Numbered from the stretch's first letter, positions 34,514-49,500 are shown. The stretch is DNA of 64,000 nucleotides from Archilochus colubris (GCA_023079485.1 CM041084.1:8368609-8432608), one strand, 5' to 3'. The notes: generated by a model from the letters alone, not told the origin. Made by a program: numbers and translations.

Positions 34514-37500
34514 GTGGGTGCCGCGGCCTGGAAGGTTTTGCTCGGGGGCGGGCGAGGAGCGGGGATCCGAGGCGTCCCCTGGGGGAGCGGGGTCGGCTGC
34601 AGCCTCAGCGCGGGGCCTGCCTGGCGGCGGGGCCGGGGGTTTGCGGGGCCTTTTGGGGCGGTGGCACCGCCGCTCGCCGCAACCTCTCTGCCTCCCGCAT
34701 GGGCGGGGGCGACGGGTTCTGCGTGCAGGGGGGTGCGGGCGGGGCCCAGAGCGGAGCCCGAAGGGAAGCAGGAGCTCCCCTGGCACATCAGGGCCCCAGG
34801 AGCGGCTCTGTTGCTAATGGGAGTGAGCGTCGTGCGGTGACGGGTTCTCATGGCCCTTCCTGGCCCTGCCCCGGTCAAGGAGAGACAACAGCTTCATCGC
34901 TCACAACAGGTGTGAGACTTCTGGATGGGGTGGATGTGTTTACTTAGAGACCTTAATTCCCGTAGTTTTTACGGCTACAGTGTGTGTGTTAGATTAACTT
35001 ATTTCTCACCTGGGAAGATGTTACAATTTACTTTACAGGCTGCTCAAAGGTAAAAGGTCTTGCTTGGAAAGTGTAAGATGAAGTCAGTGCTTAACCCCAG
35101 GGCTCGGCACACCAATGTGTTGCTTCTTGACTGAGGACACTTCTTCTCACAGCATTTTAAATGACAACACAGGACCCTCTGTGGTTCTGATGGGTATATT
35201 AAGTAGATTTTAAAATGAGAGAGTTTGTTTGAGTCATCAAAAGATTAACTTGCAGGGTTCACACTGGGGTGTTCAAGAGAGAGACGTTTAACAGAATATG
35301 TCTTTTCTGGTGCTGTGGGCATTGCCTTGACTAGGAGTAACAGTTTGGATAAAGAATGGTCAGAGTTGTCAGTTGATCAACTTTTCTCTGCCTGCAAAAG
35401 TTTTTGATTACTTCAGTCTGGTTTTCCTGTATGTAGGTGTCAGGGAATAGAATGACTTGTCTTCCTCATCACTCACCTAAGTGGTGTGACTGATTGTCAT
35501 GATTAGCTTAGGTGGTAACAAAGTACATAACCATAAAATTAGTTTTCCTACTCAAGGTAGATGTTACAAAGAAATTGCTAAACTTTGGCACCGAGTTCAG
35601 GATGAAGGCTAGGAAGGATAACAGAGTGGTAAGTGAATATTCTGGGCATTTTTTTAATGGTGTGAAATATATTGCAATGTTTAGGTTGTGCTGGTTTCTG
35701 TGGTTCAGATCAGTTAGAGGTAATGTGGAAGTAAACTTTGTATCCGTGTTCTGTTTTTTTGTAGTTCTTTTTTTACTGCACTATTGAGACAGTAATTGTA
35801 AGAAAGTGTGACTTTTGTAGCATTTTGATTCTTGTGTTTAAAACTGTTGGGAGTTGAATCAGCATGCTTTTATGTACACAGGTGCTTGCAGCAGACAGCT
35901 AAGTGTTGAAGCTGCAGTTTCAGGACTGGTTGTTTTGTTTTTTGCTGGGAAGTACCCTTCGTGTCCAGCCATGATTGGGAATCCTTTTGTGCTAAGTGGG
36001 CAAAAGCAGTTGTTTGTTTAGCGTTAGCACTGTGCTCATCAATAAACGGTGGCCAATTAAATATGATCCTTGCCCCATATCAGTGTTTGTTTAGTTTAGG
36101 TGAGCACTGTGCAGAGCTTGTCTGAAAAGAAACCCAGAGGTGTCACACACTTATGGCCCTGTGACTAATCGAGGAAGTTGTTAAATACACTTTTAAGATC
36201 CAATATAAAGCCTAGAACTTACAGGAATGGTTTATGCAACTCTCTGGAAAGGTTCTGCTGTTCAAAGTCAGTGGTGACAAATGGGAGAGAGCCCAGGACT
36301 GAGTGTTATTTGGCTTAAAGTTTTAACTGTAGGAATTAATGTTTTAAATTTAGTTTTTGGGTTTTTTGAAGGAGGGAAAGACTTTAACATATAACGATAG
36401 TAGCACCTCAATATTTTCTTAAAGAAGAAAAGTAAAAAAAAAAAAAGGCTCTGATAATTGATCAGGTAGCATAAAATAGGTCTTGGTAAAACAAATGGAG
36501 TGTTAATTTGACGTCATTGCAGGGCAGCCATTGACAAAATGAAATAGCTTTTGGCTTTGAAGATGGACTGAAAAATGTCAATCTTTTCAGTCCTTCTGTT
36601 GCAGGACTAAAAAATGAAACTTGAAATGACTGTCAGTTAAACATGTAAATGTATTCAGAAGGAAGGAGATGTATCTATTGGACAGCATGTGTGAACTCAT
36701 TGGTAATTTATAATAGTTTAGGCTCCTGGGAAATACTGTCTTGATTTGTAAGAATATTCGTATGTATTTCTGTGATGAGATACTTGTGTTGGTGCAGCTT
36801 AGTTTTCTAAGGATAAAGGTAAAGGCTCTTTGATAGGCTTCATAAATATAAAGTGGAAAGTTTTCAAGTGATGGTCTGTACAGTCTCTTGGAGTAATTCA
36901 CAGCTTTATATTGCTTCACAAATTTCTTTTTCTATGTACCCTGGTTCAGCTTGCTTCTAATTCTAGAGTGGCTGGTTGAAACATAGGAGTGGGTGTGTTA
37001 GTCATGATGGGGGACTTTGAGGGCTTGTAGTTGCTCAGTAATCCATTGATACTATTAAGGCAACAGTTGCCAATTTTTGATTCAAACTTTTATATAGAAA
37101 CAATACCAGACCAAGCCTCTTGATTGTTGAGTAACATAAAGCTATTTAAAGAGGGGGCTATAAAGAGCACAAAGGCCATCTCTTCACATGGAGCCACTTG
37201 GAGAAGACACGAGGCAATGGCTATAAGTTGTACCAGGAGAACCCTCACTTGATATGAAGCTTTTTATTAATATGTTTTTTTTGTTTTGGGGTTTTTTTGG
37301 TGTGGTGTTTTGTTTTGTTGTTGGTTTTTGTTGTTGTTGTTGGGTTTTTTGGGTTTTTTTTTTGTGTTTTTTGTTTGTTTTTGTTTTTGTTTTTTTTTTT
37401 TTTTTTACAGTGAAAGCAATCAGTCTCTGGAAATAAACAGGCATTATGGAGTCTCCATCACTGGAGGCTTTCAAGATGTGATTTGACAGGGTGCTGGATA

Positions 37501-40500
37501 ATTTATCTCATATAGGCTCCCTTTCCCTCCAAGGGTTGGATCAGGTAGTCTTTCATGGCCCCTTCCAGCCTGGGCTATTCTGTTATTTAGTGATCATCTG
37601 CTTATAGTGTAATATAATAACTGTGTTGTATAGGTGGTGAAATTTTTTCCTGGTATTTACAGCTAGATTTTAATCTAATTTAGGGAGAGGTGGTTACAGG
37701 GTAAGCAACAAGCCGTCACTAAAGCAAGGAGCAGTTCTTTTATCTTGTCTGCCATGCTGAAGTAAGGAAAGATTATTTTTAGTTCTCTTCCTTTCATATT
37801 AATTCCATTCTGTTGAACATCAGTGGTCTGGAAGTCTTTCTGATGTCCTTGGGGTGTGAATCATGACAGATGGGGTGGAGGAGGACTTGGAGGGCCCCAT
37901 TTCTCCATGTCTACCCCACATTTCTTCTGGTAGTCCTGCACCAGGAGTAACTGAATGGGTGTTTACTTCTGAGCCTGTTTTGTCATTGTTTCAGCTTGAA
38001 TTTAAGCTGTTATGAGTTTAAATTAAACTAATCTGGGAGTCGATGTTGTGCTCTCACCAGTGTAGTGGCTTTAAAAACCTCTTGGGAAGCTGTTGATAAA
38101 AATGAGAAGAAAATTTACAGTGCTCACACTGCTAGCCACTTTCTCTGTGTTGTGGGTCACCATCCAATTCAAAGATGTGGTAAAAATTCTCGAGTTTGAC
38201 AAATTCAATTGAATTTGTTTTGTTTCAGGCTGGTGGGTGGCAGCATACAGGGACTGGGAGCTGATTTTTTCATCTGTGCATAGATGAAAGTGGGTGGAGT
38301 GCTGGCAGTATTTTGCTCTTTGTAAGTATTGCATCTTTTTTTAGGTGGACTGGTGCAACTGGCTACTATAATTAAGAATTGGAGCATTCATGTGCTAGAA
38401 CTCCTCTTATGTGTCAAGGGCCTGTAGAGTTTACACTTCATGAAATACAAATACATGATCATGGGTTATTTGAGCTAAGGACTAGTGCCAAACACACATT
38501 GTTACTTGAATAAGCTTCTGGCAGGCAGATTTGCTTTAAATCATGGCAGGTTTTAATCCCTTTATGCTTCTTTGACAAGCTTTCACTGAAAGTCATCCTC
38601 TTCTGAATGTACTCTCATTTCAGGTCATCTAAATTAAACATAGCCTTAGTATCACTCATTTTTACCAAAGCCAAACCATATTTTATTGCATCAAATACTA
38701 AACCTCAGATTTTAGGGCATGTAGAACTTGTCCAGAATAATTTGTCACTGACCTGACCAAAAAGCCTTCCAAATAAATAGTGTAGTTGGTCCTGTGTTAT
38801 ATTCTGCTCTAATGCAGCCTGAATTTTAACTGGATCTTTTCGTGACTGTGGAAGGTGCTGGATAGGTTTGGGAGAGTTGCAGTTTTCTCATCACTGTCCA
38901 AAGCCATTTGGCCTTAATTTGCTGTTCAGCACTTGTGAGGTGTAGATTGTGACACTTTAAAAATGTTTTTCTAAAACAAATATATTTTCAAATCCAAGCA
39001 GACTTTGGAAGTGGTTTTTTGTGGCTTGGTGGTGATGGGTTTGGATGTAGTTTTATTTAAAATAATAATGAAAAAAAATCATTACTTTCACATAGTGATT
39101 AGAAAACTTCAGTTCTAGGCAGCAGATCATAATTACTTCTGTGCTCATTGCTATGCATCATGCATATGATCTGATCATGATATCATATGCTCTGCATCAT
39201 GATAGACTCCAGAAAAGTTGGTTTTGGGAAGGTTAGAAGAACTTACCTCCTGTAGAAATAATTGTTTGTAGTTTTATTTTTTTGAAAAATCTAAACTCTA
39301 TCCTATAGATTAATATGAAAAGAAAATATGCAATACAGTAGCTGAGGAATGTGTTACGCAGTTGTTAGGTTGTTGTAAATACTTAGTCACTGAATACTTA
39401 AGGCTTCTGTGAGTAATTGTTTACCAGAATAAAGACTACTTGATGGCTATTCCTGAACTGATAAACCAAACTGTGTGTGTGGTGTATTGGTGCACGTATT
39501 CTTGGGCATAATTCAGTAGTAGGAGTGAATATGAATTTTTTGATGGGCTGGAGTTCTTGGTTATGTCTAATAAATCAGCCTGGATTTGTACTTCTGGATT
39601 CAGGAGTTGCTGTTGTCCTTTTGCTTTTACTGCTAGATGTTGTGATTTATTATCAGAAGTTTTCATTCAGCCAGTGTTTTTAGTACAGCTAAATTGTCTG
39701 TCTGTGTTTTAGGCATGGCTATTCCTCATGAAACCTGTTGTTTCTCTGTATTGCATAGCAAGAGATGCCAAAATTCAGTTCACTGTTGGGCAGAAACATA
39801 GGACTGTTTCTAAATGTATGTTTTGCTCCTAAAAATCCTATAAAACCTGTATGTTGTGTATCCTTTTGCAATTGAATACAAAGTAAAATATTCTGTAGAA
39901 GTAAACTGTTACATAAAGATAAGCTGGTAAGCTGTTTTAAATCTGGAGACTTCCACTTGAAATGCTGTCAAATGGTCAAGTTGAGCATTTTAAATATGAT
40001 ATCAGAGAATGGGATAGATCAAGATGGACTTTATATGTTCAGCATCAATTTTAAGTATAGAGAAGTTGTGTTTTTTCATGTGGTAGATTACTTTTTTTCT
40101 CTATTTTTCACTACTTTTCCTTTGTTAACTCACTTACCTGTTCTGCCCCAAAGAAGTGTAGGCTTAATTACTTTGTTAAAAGACCTGTTGTATAAACAGT
40201 GTGTAATATTTGTTTTTCCATTGGGTCATTGTGCCATCTCCATTTTGTTTTGGATAAGGAGAAATCATCAGTGCTTTTTCAATCCCTAAAACTAATAGTG
40301 TGTTTGATATTTGTGATCGTGTAATATTGAAACAAACTAAAATACAAAATTTTGAACTGTTGAAGCTTGTGAGATGACGTGGTTCATGTTCCAGAAAGCA
40401 CGCAGGTGTATTTCTAGGAAGACAAACAATGCAGTCATCAAACGTTTTGGTTTGGGTTTTTTTTTTCACTTTGAGGTCTTCGCAATCTCATTGCAGTAAA

Positions 40501-43500
40501 ATACTCCATCTTAGCAACAGTTGCTATGTAGACCTACCCTTTTAGGCTATATTGGTGCCATTTTAAGATGTTAAGAGCTCTGCAGTGTTCATGCTGATTC
40601 ACTTCCTACGCTTGTGAGACTTGATTTTGTAGCTTAGGACTTCCATTTTACATAGAAAAATGATTAGTTAAGGTTTTATTGGAAGGGCATCCACAGAGTT
40701 AGAAACTACCATCAGCATAGCCAGAAAAGAAATGAAGCTTGTGTTCTGTGGATTTCCAGCTTGGATGATCTCTTCTTATTAAGCAGCAAAAAAGATACAG
40801 TTCTGGGCATATATCATAAAACCAAAAGATAAACTCTATAGACCAGCTAATAACACTGGTAATGTTCCATCAGGGTAAGTATAAAGCAAATTGGAAGCTT
40901 TTAGTGTGAAGAATCAAGTGTGTTTTGCTGTATCTATGTTTATGCTGGTTCACACCTAGCCAGAGCCTTGGGAGGCAGGCTAGTCTCACACAACAGCCAG
41001 AGTTAGTCAGTCTGTGCAACATTATGCCACTTCTGTTATTTGGTAATGGCCATTTTCTTACAGCTGCAGTAGGAAGAGCCAAGTATTTATTTTGTTTTCC
41101 TGGATAACTGGTCTGTTCTGCACACTTTTTTTTTTTCCCCAGTACTGCCTGGAAGTTAGGAAGGGGGCTTTGTGTGTTTAGTGGTCACCTGTCAGGATCT
41201 TGCAGTTGATGCCCAGCTAATGTGCACACATCTCAGTGAGATTTGCCAGGAGAGCCTTGAAGTCATGTCTTAGAAACAATTGCTATGACTGCCTTTCCAG
41301 GCTGCACAGATACTGCTGGAAGAAACATAAAAACTCTTTAATATTTTACTGCTTAAAAAGCTTATGTTCCTGGATTTCCCCGTCCTTTTTTTTTTTTTTT
41401 CATCTTGCCTCCCACACAGTAGTACTGAGAATTATAAAAAAAATCTTCAGCTGTTGCTCTCAGTGGTTTTGTGCTCTGCTGATGCCAAGCAGCGGTCTTT
41501 CTCTGCCAGGCAATGTCATACAGGCACTTAATCATGCTTGACACAGACACTGACTAGTAGGAGTTTATGTTATTTATGTATTTTATGTTTTTATGTATTT
41601 ATGTTATTTAAGTATAACATAAATGTTATACTTATTGTAATTTACTGGTATTTTCCAATGTTATTGCCTAGATAGTGGGAAGAAAAATGAAAATGTGTAG
41701 TTTCAGAAACAGAAAAGAAAAAGATGCCTCACTGAGGTATCGCATTGCACTGTGGATGCAGGGCTTGTGCCCATTTCAGTGCTTGCTGCTTTGCCAGTGG
41801 TGAACCTGGCAGTGGAAGCTATTTGTGGATGCATTAATGTTTCTTCTATTCTAAAGAGCTACAACCTGCTTTGGGCCCTGATAACACAATGTCAAAGTGG
41901 CATAATTTGTAATGCTTATGGTCAGTGTCAGCTATCACTGAACAAATAAAAAAAGAAAAGCTGACTCCCTCTCTCCTGAAGATCTTTGTATCGTGTGTGA
42001 GCAGTCAGTAAGAGAAGAACAGGGAGGTGGTCAGGATCTGTGTGGAGCAGTTCTAATAAGCTGCAGTCACCACACACAGACTGACCAGCCATTTTGAGGC
42101 TTTTTTTATACATTCTTCTAGAGTGGACTTCTGAAAAGGGCACTGCATGGTTGTCATTCAGCTTTGGACTTTGGTAGGAATTGCTCATAAATAAGGAGTC
42201 AGATGTGAGAAGTTTGAAGGGTTGGGAAAGCTGGAGGTTTAGAAGTTTGTGATGTTGGCTGAGTGGGGGTCCATGTCTACATTAGAAACTTGACAGGAGC
42301 ATGGACTGTCTATAGGTATTTATCTGTTTTCCTCATGTTAAAGTGGGAAGTGGAAGAAGCTATTTCTGCATCTTCTAAAAAACAACACCCCCTTTCCCTC
42401 AAGTCCCACTTAAGTGGTTGCTTCAGAAACCTTTCATTTTGGTAAGAATTATTTACTGTAGTCACCTTCTTTACAGATGATGACTTTGATCAATTTGATA
42501 AGCCTGGTGCAGAAAGATCTTGGAGAAGAAGAGCTGGAGATGATGACTGGGACAGGTATGCATAATATCTTCATGTTCAGTTTCTGTATGCTGAATTACA
42601 CTGCTCTGTTTTCCTATTCTGGCTTTTTGCATTCTTAGACGTAGGGTAGAGCATGTTTAGCTACTAATGAAGATGTTGTTTTGCATGTGTCAGTTGATGG
42701 TAGCATGTGCCAAATACATCCTTTTTTTGAGGAATATAGAGAGCACTGTGAATAGATACCACTTAGAACTGGATAAAACCAAAATATTTGTGGAGTATTA
42801 TTAAAGTAGCGATTAATGTGCTGGGTTCCTTTTCAACATTTCGTAGATCTTAATGTTTTACATCGTTGGATTTTGCTAAAATTTGGATTTTTTCAACTCA
42901 ATTTTTTACCTACGTGTTTAATTTCTTATTCTCAAAGTCCTACATTGAGAATGGAGCTTAGCTGTGGGTTTCTGTGGAAAAAATCTGACCTTTGTAAGGA
43001 TTAGAGAAATATATAAGAATTTGGTTATTTTTTGGGAAAAAGGAACATGTTCTTTTATGTGAAGGCACTCCAGCTGGGAAAGACTTGAATCAAGCTGCTG
43101 GTTAAAATCCTCTATTCTATCTGTGTGAAAACTTTTCACTCTTTTGTGGGATTGCTTTTTAAAATATTATTCCTTTTTAGTAACAGAGAGAGTTGTTCAG
43201 ACTTTGACAGTGGTTTTCACTGTAAAAAGGGGGAAAGCATTCCAAACAGATGTCTTTTGTTTACTATAATACCTTACTAGTTATTATAAGTTAATTACGC
43301 AATACAAGCAAATACAAGTTATTGAGTAATAACATTTTGAGAGTGTAATAAAATTACTTGTTCAGGCTGGGTCACTGTGCCATGCTACCTTCCAGCTCAG
43401 GGCATTCAGAAATACTGAGGCCAGTATTACAGGCAAAATGCTTCTGATTCTATTTTTTTAACTTTTGAATGACATTTAATATTTTAATAGGTTTTGAGAG

Positions 43501-46500
43501 GCATTCTATGAATCATAGAATCATAGAATTGGCTGGGTTGGAAGGGACCTCAGAGATCATCGAGTCCAACCCTTGAACCACCGTTGTGGTTGCTAGACTA
43601 TGGCACTGAGTGCCACATCCAGTCTCTTTTTAAATATCTCCAGGGACGGAGAATCCACCACTTCAGTGGGCAGCCCATTCCAATGCTTGCTCACTCTCTC
43701 CGTAAAGAAATTCTTTTTAATATCTAACCTAAACTTCCCCTGGCACAACTTAAGACCATGAAGCACTTTTGTTTCTGTACAAAGTACAAGTTTTTTTGAC
43801 TGTCAAGGAATAAGCCAAAACTTTAAAAAAGTCTTGAGTACATACACAACCATGTCTATCAACCACATGTTTGGGGGTTTTTTCAATTTTTTTTAAAATC
43901 ACATCTAGGGTGTTTTTGAGTAACACATAAACAGGCCTAACTATGTTTAGGTGATTAATCTAGTCTTTCCCTTTCTTCTCTATTCCATTTTGATCTGAAT
44001 TTCTTTCTAGCTTAAGTTGCTTTTTGTCTTTAAATGCTGCTATGACACACGCTCTTGCTGTGTTTTGGACTTGTCTAGTGCAGGTTTATTAAAAGCTGTC
44101 GGTGATGGACTGTAGTGCCAGGAAATATTTTCAAACCCTTTGGTGTATTTGTTTGTTGGGTTACTGGCAGCTAAGAAATTGTTGACTTTTTCTTACTTCA
44201 GTTTTGGCTATAAACTCTTCTGAAACTATTTCTGCTATGTCGAGTTTTTTTTCTCTGAAAGACGGGGGTTAAATTCCAGTCAGTTTGCTCTTTGGCCATG
44301 TATGATATACTGTATGTTCCTATTTTTGTTAAATATTGCAGTGAACACAAAACAATTGCCAGTTGTTAATGTTCAGTCATTCCTGGAACTGTTTGAGATC
44401 AGTAACTATTAACAAATTCTGTATACTGATGATAACATCCTATTTAGTGCTATTTTGGAATATCATCTGCTCTCTGCTAGCCAACAGAATTTTCATTCCC
44501 CCCCCACACCCTGCATTAGCTGTACAGTAACCAATTCTGCAAGAGATGCATCTACCTGCAAAAACAACTTTTAGCTCAGATTTGTCTTAAGATTGGCTTC
44601 CTCATTTTCAGGTATTTCCTATGTAGTCCTAAGGAACTCATTCCCATTCTGTTCATATAGCCCATTCTCACTTTGGAGTATGCAATTTTTACATAACATA
44701 TAAGGCATTTTTTGTGATTTTTTAATTATTTTTTTATTTTTTTAGTTATACAGATAGAGAGAGATGTTCACATTCTTTAATTACAGCTCACATTTCAAAT
44801 CACTGGCATCTAATTTTAGTTTTTAAGAAATGCATGTTCTAATACAGGCATTTGTATGTAGTGTTTATTACAGAAGGAGGAATTTGTTTCTGTCACTAGC
44901 TAATTCTTTCCTTGAAGGAAGAATGAGATTAAGCAGTTGACCTGAAGATTAACTAATCTGGACTGTAGTTCTTAATGTTTTATCCTATATATGGGACAAC
45001 TGCCATGTGATGGCAGAAGTTTTGTAAGCCAGGTACTATTTCCTGAGTTCTTAGGCACACTTAAAGATGGTGAAATATGCAGCTGATTTTGTCACCCTGC
45101 AAATATGTTTGACCATACACTCAATGTGAGGAGGAAGGAATTAAGTATTTATGAGCTGTCTAGGCCAAAGGAGCTCCTATGCCAGCTGGCTCCCAGTGCC
45201 TCCTTGCTGAACTGCATCTTGGGCCACATAGTGGCCTGTAGGTGTGAGTCTTGCCTACAGGACATAACTATCTGACTTGGTGTTTCCCTTGAGAGGTGAG
45301 AAATGAAAGTTTGGACAATGTGCCCAAAATCCCTTAAAGGGAATGACCTAGAGTGGGGACCTAGCTAAATGCTTTAAATGCATGCACTTTGTCTAGGTCT
45401 GTTTGCTGTGTCATAAATGGAGGTATATGGAAGGAAGAGCATATGGAAATGAAGTGACTGTGCAACAGTGGTCTTACTTAGCATGCATGATCTATGGCCT
45501 TAATATCCATGATCTAATGTTACATTATATATTTATATATATACATACACACACAATCTCCTTTTTCAACTTGAGAATGCTTTGCTAGAAGAAAAGCTTT
45601 GTGTAGATTCAGAGACAGTTCTCCTTAAGTTAGTTTTTTAAAGGCATATACCCTATATTGTGCTTGTTTCTCTTTTCTGAAGTTCAAATTCTTAAATTTG
45701 TTGAATTTTGCAGTGAACTTGATGATGACTTGCTTGGAGAGGATTTGCTAACTGGAAAGAAGGTAAGAGATGTGAATTAAGGTGAATCATTACATGTATT
45801 AAATTGTGAATGTTGCTCAACTTACCAATTCAGTTAGTTTAGTTTTACAGTCACTTGCCCAAAGCCTGACAGCCACTGGTACCCAAGATCTGCCTTGTTG
45901 GCCAGAGTTTTCTGCATCCAGAGCTCTGATTCCTTTTGCAAAGTATTTAAAGAAGACAATTTGAGATACTACTTCTTATAACACATGGTTCAAAAAAGGG
46001 ATGCTTCTCAAAATCAGTTTCTCTATACTCATATTGGCTGAACAAGTAAAACCAAACCAAAACAGAAAACCCAATTATGCCTCCAGAATGCTGAATTAGA
46101 ATTCATGTCAACTGCCAGTTTCCTGGCTTTTACAAGGTACTTATTCAAATACCAGCATTATTTACCAGTGAGTAAATAAAAAAGCAACTGGTGATATTTA
46201 TTAAAGATGCACTCACTGCACATAGTACACCACTGCTTTATCTTAATAAGTAAGCAGAGGGATCCCCCCTTCTTCAGTGAGGGAAGAATATGGGAGTATC
46301 TATCACTGGAGAACATAAATGAGTCTGCCCATGTATGCTGTAGACTCCTCACTCTGATACATATTTCCAAAATTGAACTCTGTGGAAAGAAGTGAATGTA
46401 TGTTTGGATTTGCCCAATATCTGCAGAAAACTGGGCTGGTACCTGGCTGGTACCACTTTCACCACTATCTGCTAAATGAATTAATTTAGAAAAGGTTTTT

Positions 46501-49500
46501 TTAAGTTTTAGCTGGAGATGAACAGGTTTGTTAAGAAACTCAGATCTGGTAAAAGTTTAGTTTTAGATGATGAAGTTTTTTTGTAATCACACTTAATGTT
46601 GTAAATTAGCTTCCTGAAATTATTCTGCAAGTTGTTCCTGTTAAAAATAGGAAGATCCTTTCTCTTGTGTGGTTGTTTAAAAAATAAAATTCCATGAGGA
46701 TAGGGATTGGAGATGTGTATAATGGAGTTATAAAAAATACAAGCTGTTTTGTAGTTTAAACGTGAGTTGATAAGTCTATTAACTCTTAAATCTTAAAAAA
46801 ACAACTAATTATCCATATGAAACTAACCAGTGCTAGATTTCTCCAGTGTACTGTGTGTTCCCTTTGCTTTTTCTGTTCTTAGTTTTCTATGTAACATCTC
46901 TGAGCAGGATCTGTGGGTATGGACTTAGATGATGAAGTAACAAGAGATTTCTCAGGAAGTTTTCCCTGAGCCTCCCTGTAGAAGAAGATTAAATAGAACT
47001 TGCTTCTACTTAATCTCATCCCAGTACTATTAGATAAATCTACCCTTGTATAACCTTTTTGCCCCTATTACTTTATGGAATGGAAATAATGTTGGTGAGC
47101 AAAACTCCAGCTATCTCTTCCTTATTAAAAACAATAAATAAATAGAACAGCTGAAAGTATGATAGAGAAATCAGGATGAGTTCAGAAAAGGCGCAATATT
47201 TTCTTCTGGTTTTTTTTCTTCACTTCCAAATAACTGATTTTTTTTTCAGTTTTCTTTGAATCACCATATCCTTTTGTCCAGTCCCCTAAGTATCTCTGCA
47301 CTTTAGAAACTGCAGTAACTTAGTGTTTTTTCTTGACTTGCCTAATGCATAAGGGTCACAAAGTGGTTAAATAAAAGGAGTAAAACTAACCTCCTTTCTT
47401 CCTGGTACTTACCAAGTGAGTTGACATATTTGGCTATATCTGGGAGTGCATCAGTGAAAAGTGTTGACAGGTAGGCAAATTGGAGTTTTGTGAATTTCCA
47501 TAAGACTAAAATATTTTCAGGTTTGTTGTCTTGTGTAGTGTATGCTTTGAATTTGACAATTTCATTGAAGATACGGTCTCTAGTTTGGGATGTCTTCTTC
47601 ATAAAAAGTACTTTGTGTTCAGAAGTTTCAATAGTTTCAGTATCTAATTAAAAATTATATCCTTATTTATGGTAATGGTTGGCTTTTTCTGAAACCTAGA
47701 ATCAGTCAGACTTGTCGGATGAAGAGCTGAATGATGATCTTCTGCAAAGTGACAATGAAGAGGAACAAGAATTTCGGTATCTTTTCTAAATCTTGTGTTT
47801 GGGATAACTAAGAGCTATTAATGGCTACTAGTAGTGATAACTAATAAAATGAATTCACTGGTACTTAAAATAGTTCTGCTTTTTACCTAGCCAGCTACTT
47901 AACAACGTATATGTAATGTATGTAGCATTGTTAGCATTTCAATAAAATTATTCAAATTAACAGAAAAATCAAATTAATTTTAATTCAAATTATATAAAAA
48001 AGCTTACAACTGTGTAATTTCCCATGCATTTAGTATTACTTATAAATATTTAAGAGTATTTATAATTATCCCTTCTTGGTATCATTATATTTTTCCTTCC
48101 CTGTAAAGTCCCTCTCTACTGTCTTGCTTTAAAAAATGTATCTTAACTGCTAAAACCTTGAGAAGGTGAGCTTCCTAGCTTGCAAGTTTAATTTGTGGCT
48201 TAAAATATTTGTATACAAATACACAACAGAAAATTTTGTACAGGGTATAGGTGTTAGCAGGGACTTTTGTGGACTTTACTGAGGATCCTGCCATATGAAT
48301 ACTCTGGTGATACAGCTCCACAACTGACTTATGGACATTAGAAGTCATAATGAGTGTCTTGATATTTTTACTTTTCAAGTTGCTTCTGGTACCCGAGTGG
48401 CACAGTACCACTGCTGCTTTTAACAGCTTGTATGTTTTTACCATCTTTTCCTTACTTACTGCATGCTATGCAGGCATGTCATCTGGTGGGTTTTAATAGA
48501 CATAGACATATGTGTATATATGTGTATTGCTCTGAGATCCCTTTTTGTCCTTAGCTATAATAAGAATAAGTAGTCCTGTCCCTGTGCTGTATTGATGAGG
48601 ATGTGGAGAAATGCCACAAACCATCAATCTCACCAATGGCTGCTGTTTTCCTTCTTGCAGGAATGAGGGTTGGACTATTCCCTTCAAAACAGGGAATTTC
48701 AGTTACATGGGTGGGTTATGTGACTGCACAAGTGAGGAGAAAGTACCTGAAGTGTGTTAATAGTGATCAGTAAAAAAAGGTTTTTGTGGACAGGATCTTG
48801 CATTTTTAGCAGTTTTATTGCCTGGGAGTGAGCACTTTGCTCCACTCCTTTCCCTTTTCCCTCTATTTCCGTTCAAACTGATCTATGCCTCTGTGGTTGG
48901 GAGGCTAATGATAATCCTTTGTAATGTCTTGTTTCTTTGTTAAATACTAATTCAGAATTTTTTAAATGGCAATTCTTAACTATATATTATATGTTGCATT
49001 GAGTAGCATGCTCAATCTGTCATAAAAGTGTAATTTTTAATTTAAGATAATGAAGGAATTACATTAATGCATTTAATAAAAAAATAATCTGTTGGCTTAT
49101 TTTGAAAGATTGTGAAAACAGGTGCAGTTACAGTAATTTTATGTATTTTTTGTTAGTCTTGGAATTAAATTGAATCCAGTCTGCTTTGGTTACCAAGCAG
49201 GACTTCTGCCAGTTTGACCTGCTAAACCGTCTGGTTGTTTTGATTCCCCTGGTCAAATAGCCTGCAGCTGGTGATAAGCTGCAGTACAGTATGAATTATG
49301 AGAATGTGGCATGGAGTCAAATAGTGTGTGAGGTATAATTTTGTCCACAAACTTAGAGAATTTGTATTTGTTGGCTTTGTTTTGCTAAATCTTTGTGAGT
49401 AGTTGACTGTTAAGCTTCAACATCAGATTTCCCTTTTCCCTGTACCACAGTTCTCAAGGTGTCACAGTCAGCCTCAATACTACATCCAACTTGCTTACAT

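Larger units (their letters stand above)
33830..34880. promoter_or_regulatory. CpG island promoter of RBM33, possibly bidirectional
   Basis: About 1 kb of very GC- and CpG-rich DNA, abrupt against AT-rich flanks, containing coding exon 1. There is no obvious TATA box. NRF1-like and YY1-like motifs lie in its middle, typical of TATA-less housekeeping promoters. Long open frames on both strands here are a by-product of the base composition. The island extends about 650 bp upstream of the start codon, enough to hold a divergent minus-strand promoter. Confidence 0.9.
34514..42476 (+). other. RBM33: RBM33 intron 1
   Basis: An intron of 7.96 kb, donor G|gtgggt, acceptor tctttacag. Its first 360 bp are CpG island. 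It also contains the T/G tract, a plus-strand CR1 fragment and the inverted repeat at 41.6 kb. No additional exon recognised. Confidence 0.9.

Noticed and set aside
33749..34786. 345-codon minus-strand frame in the CpG island
   Set aside because: Same compositional artefact; no splice-supported continuation or recognisable domain.
33769..34947. 392-codon plus-strand frame through the CpG island
   Set aside because: Composition-driven: GC-rich Pro/Gly/Ala/Arg text with equally long frames on the other strand. The real RBM33 start at 34486 is in a different context and splices out after 28 nt.
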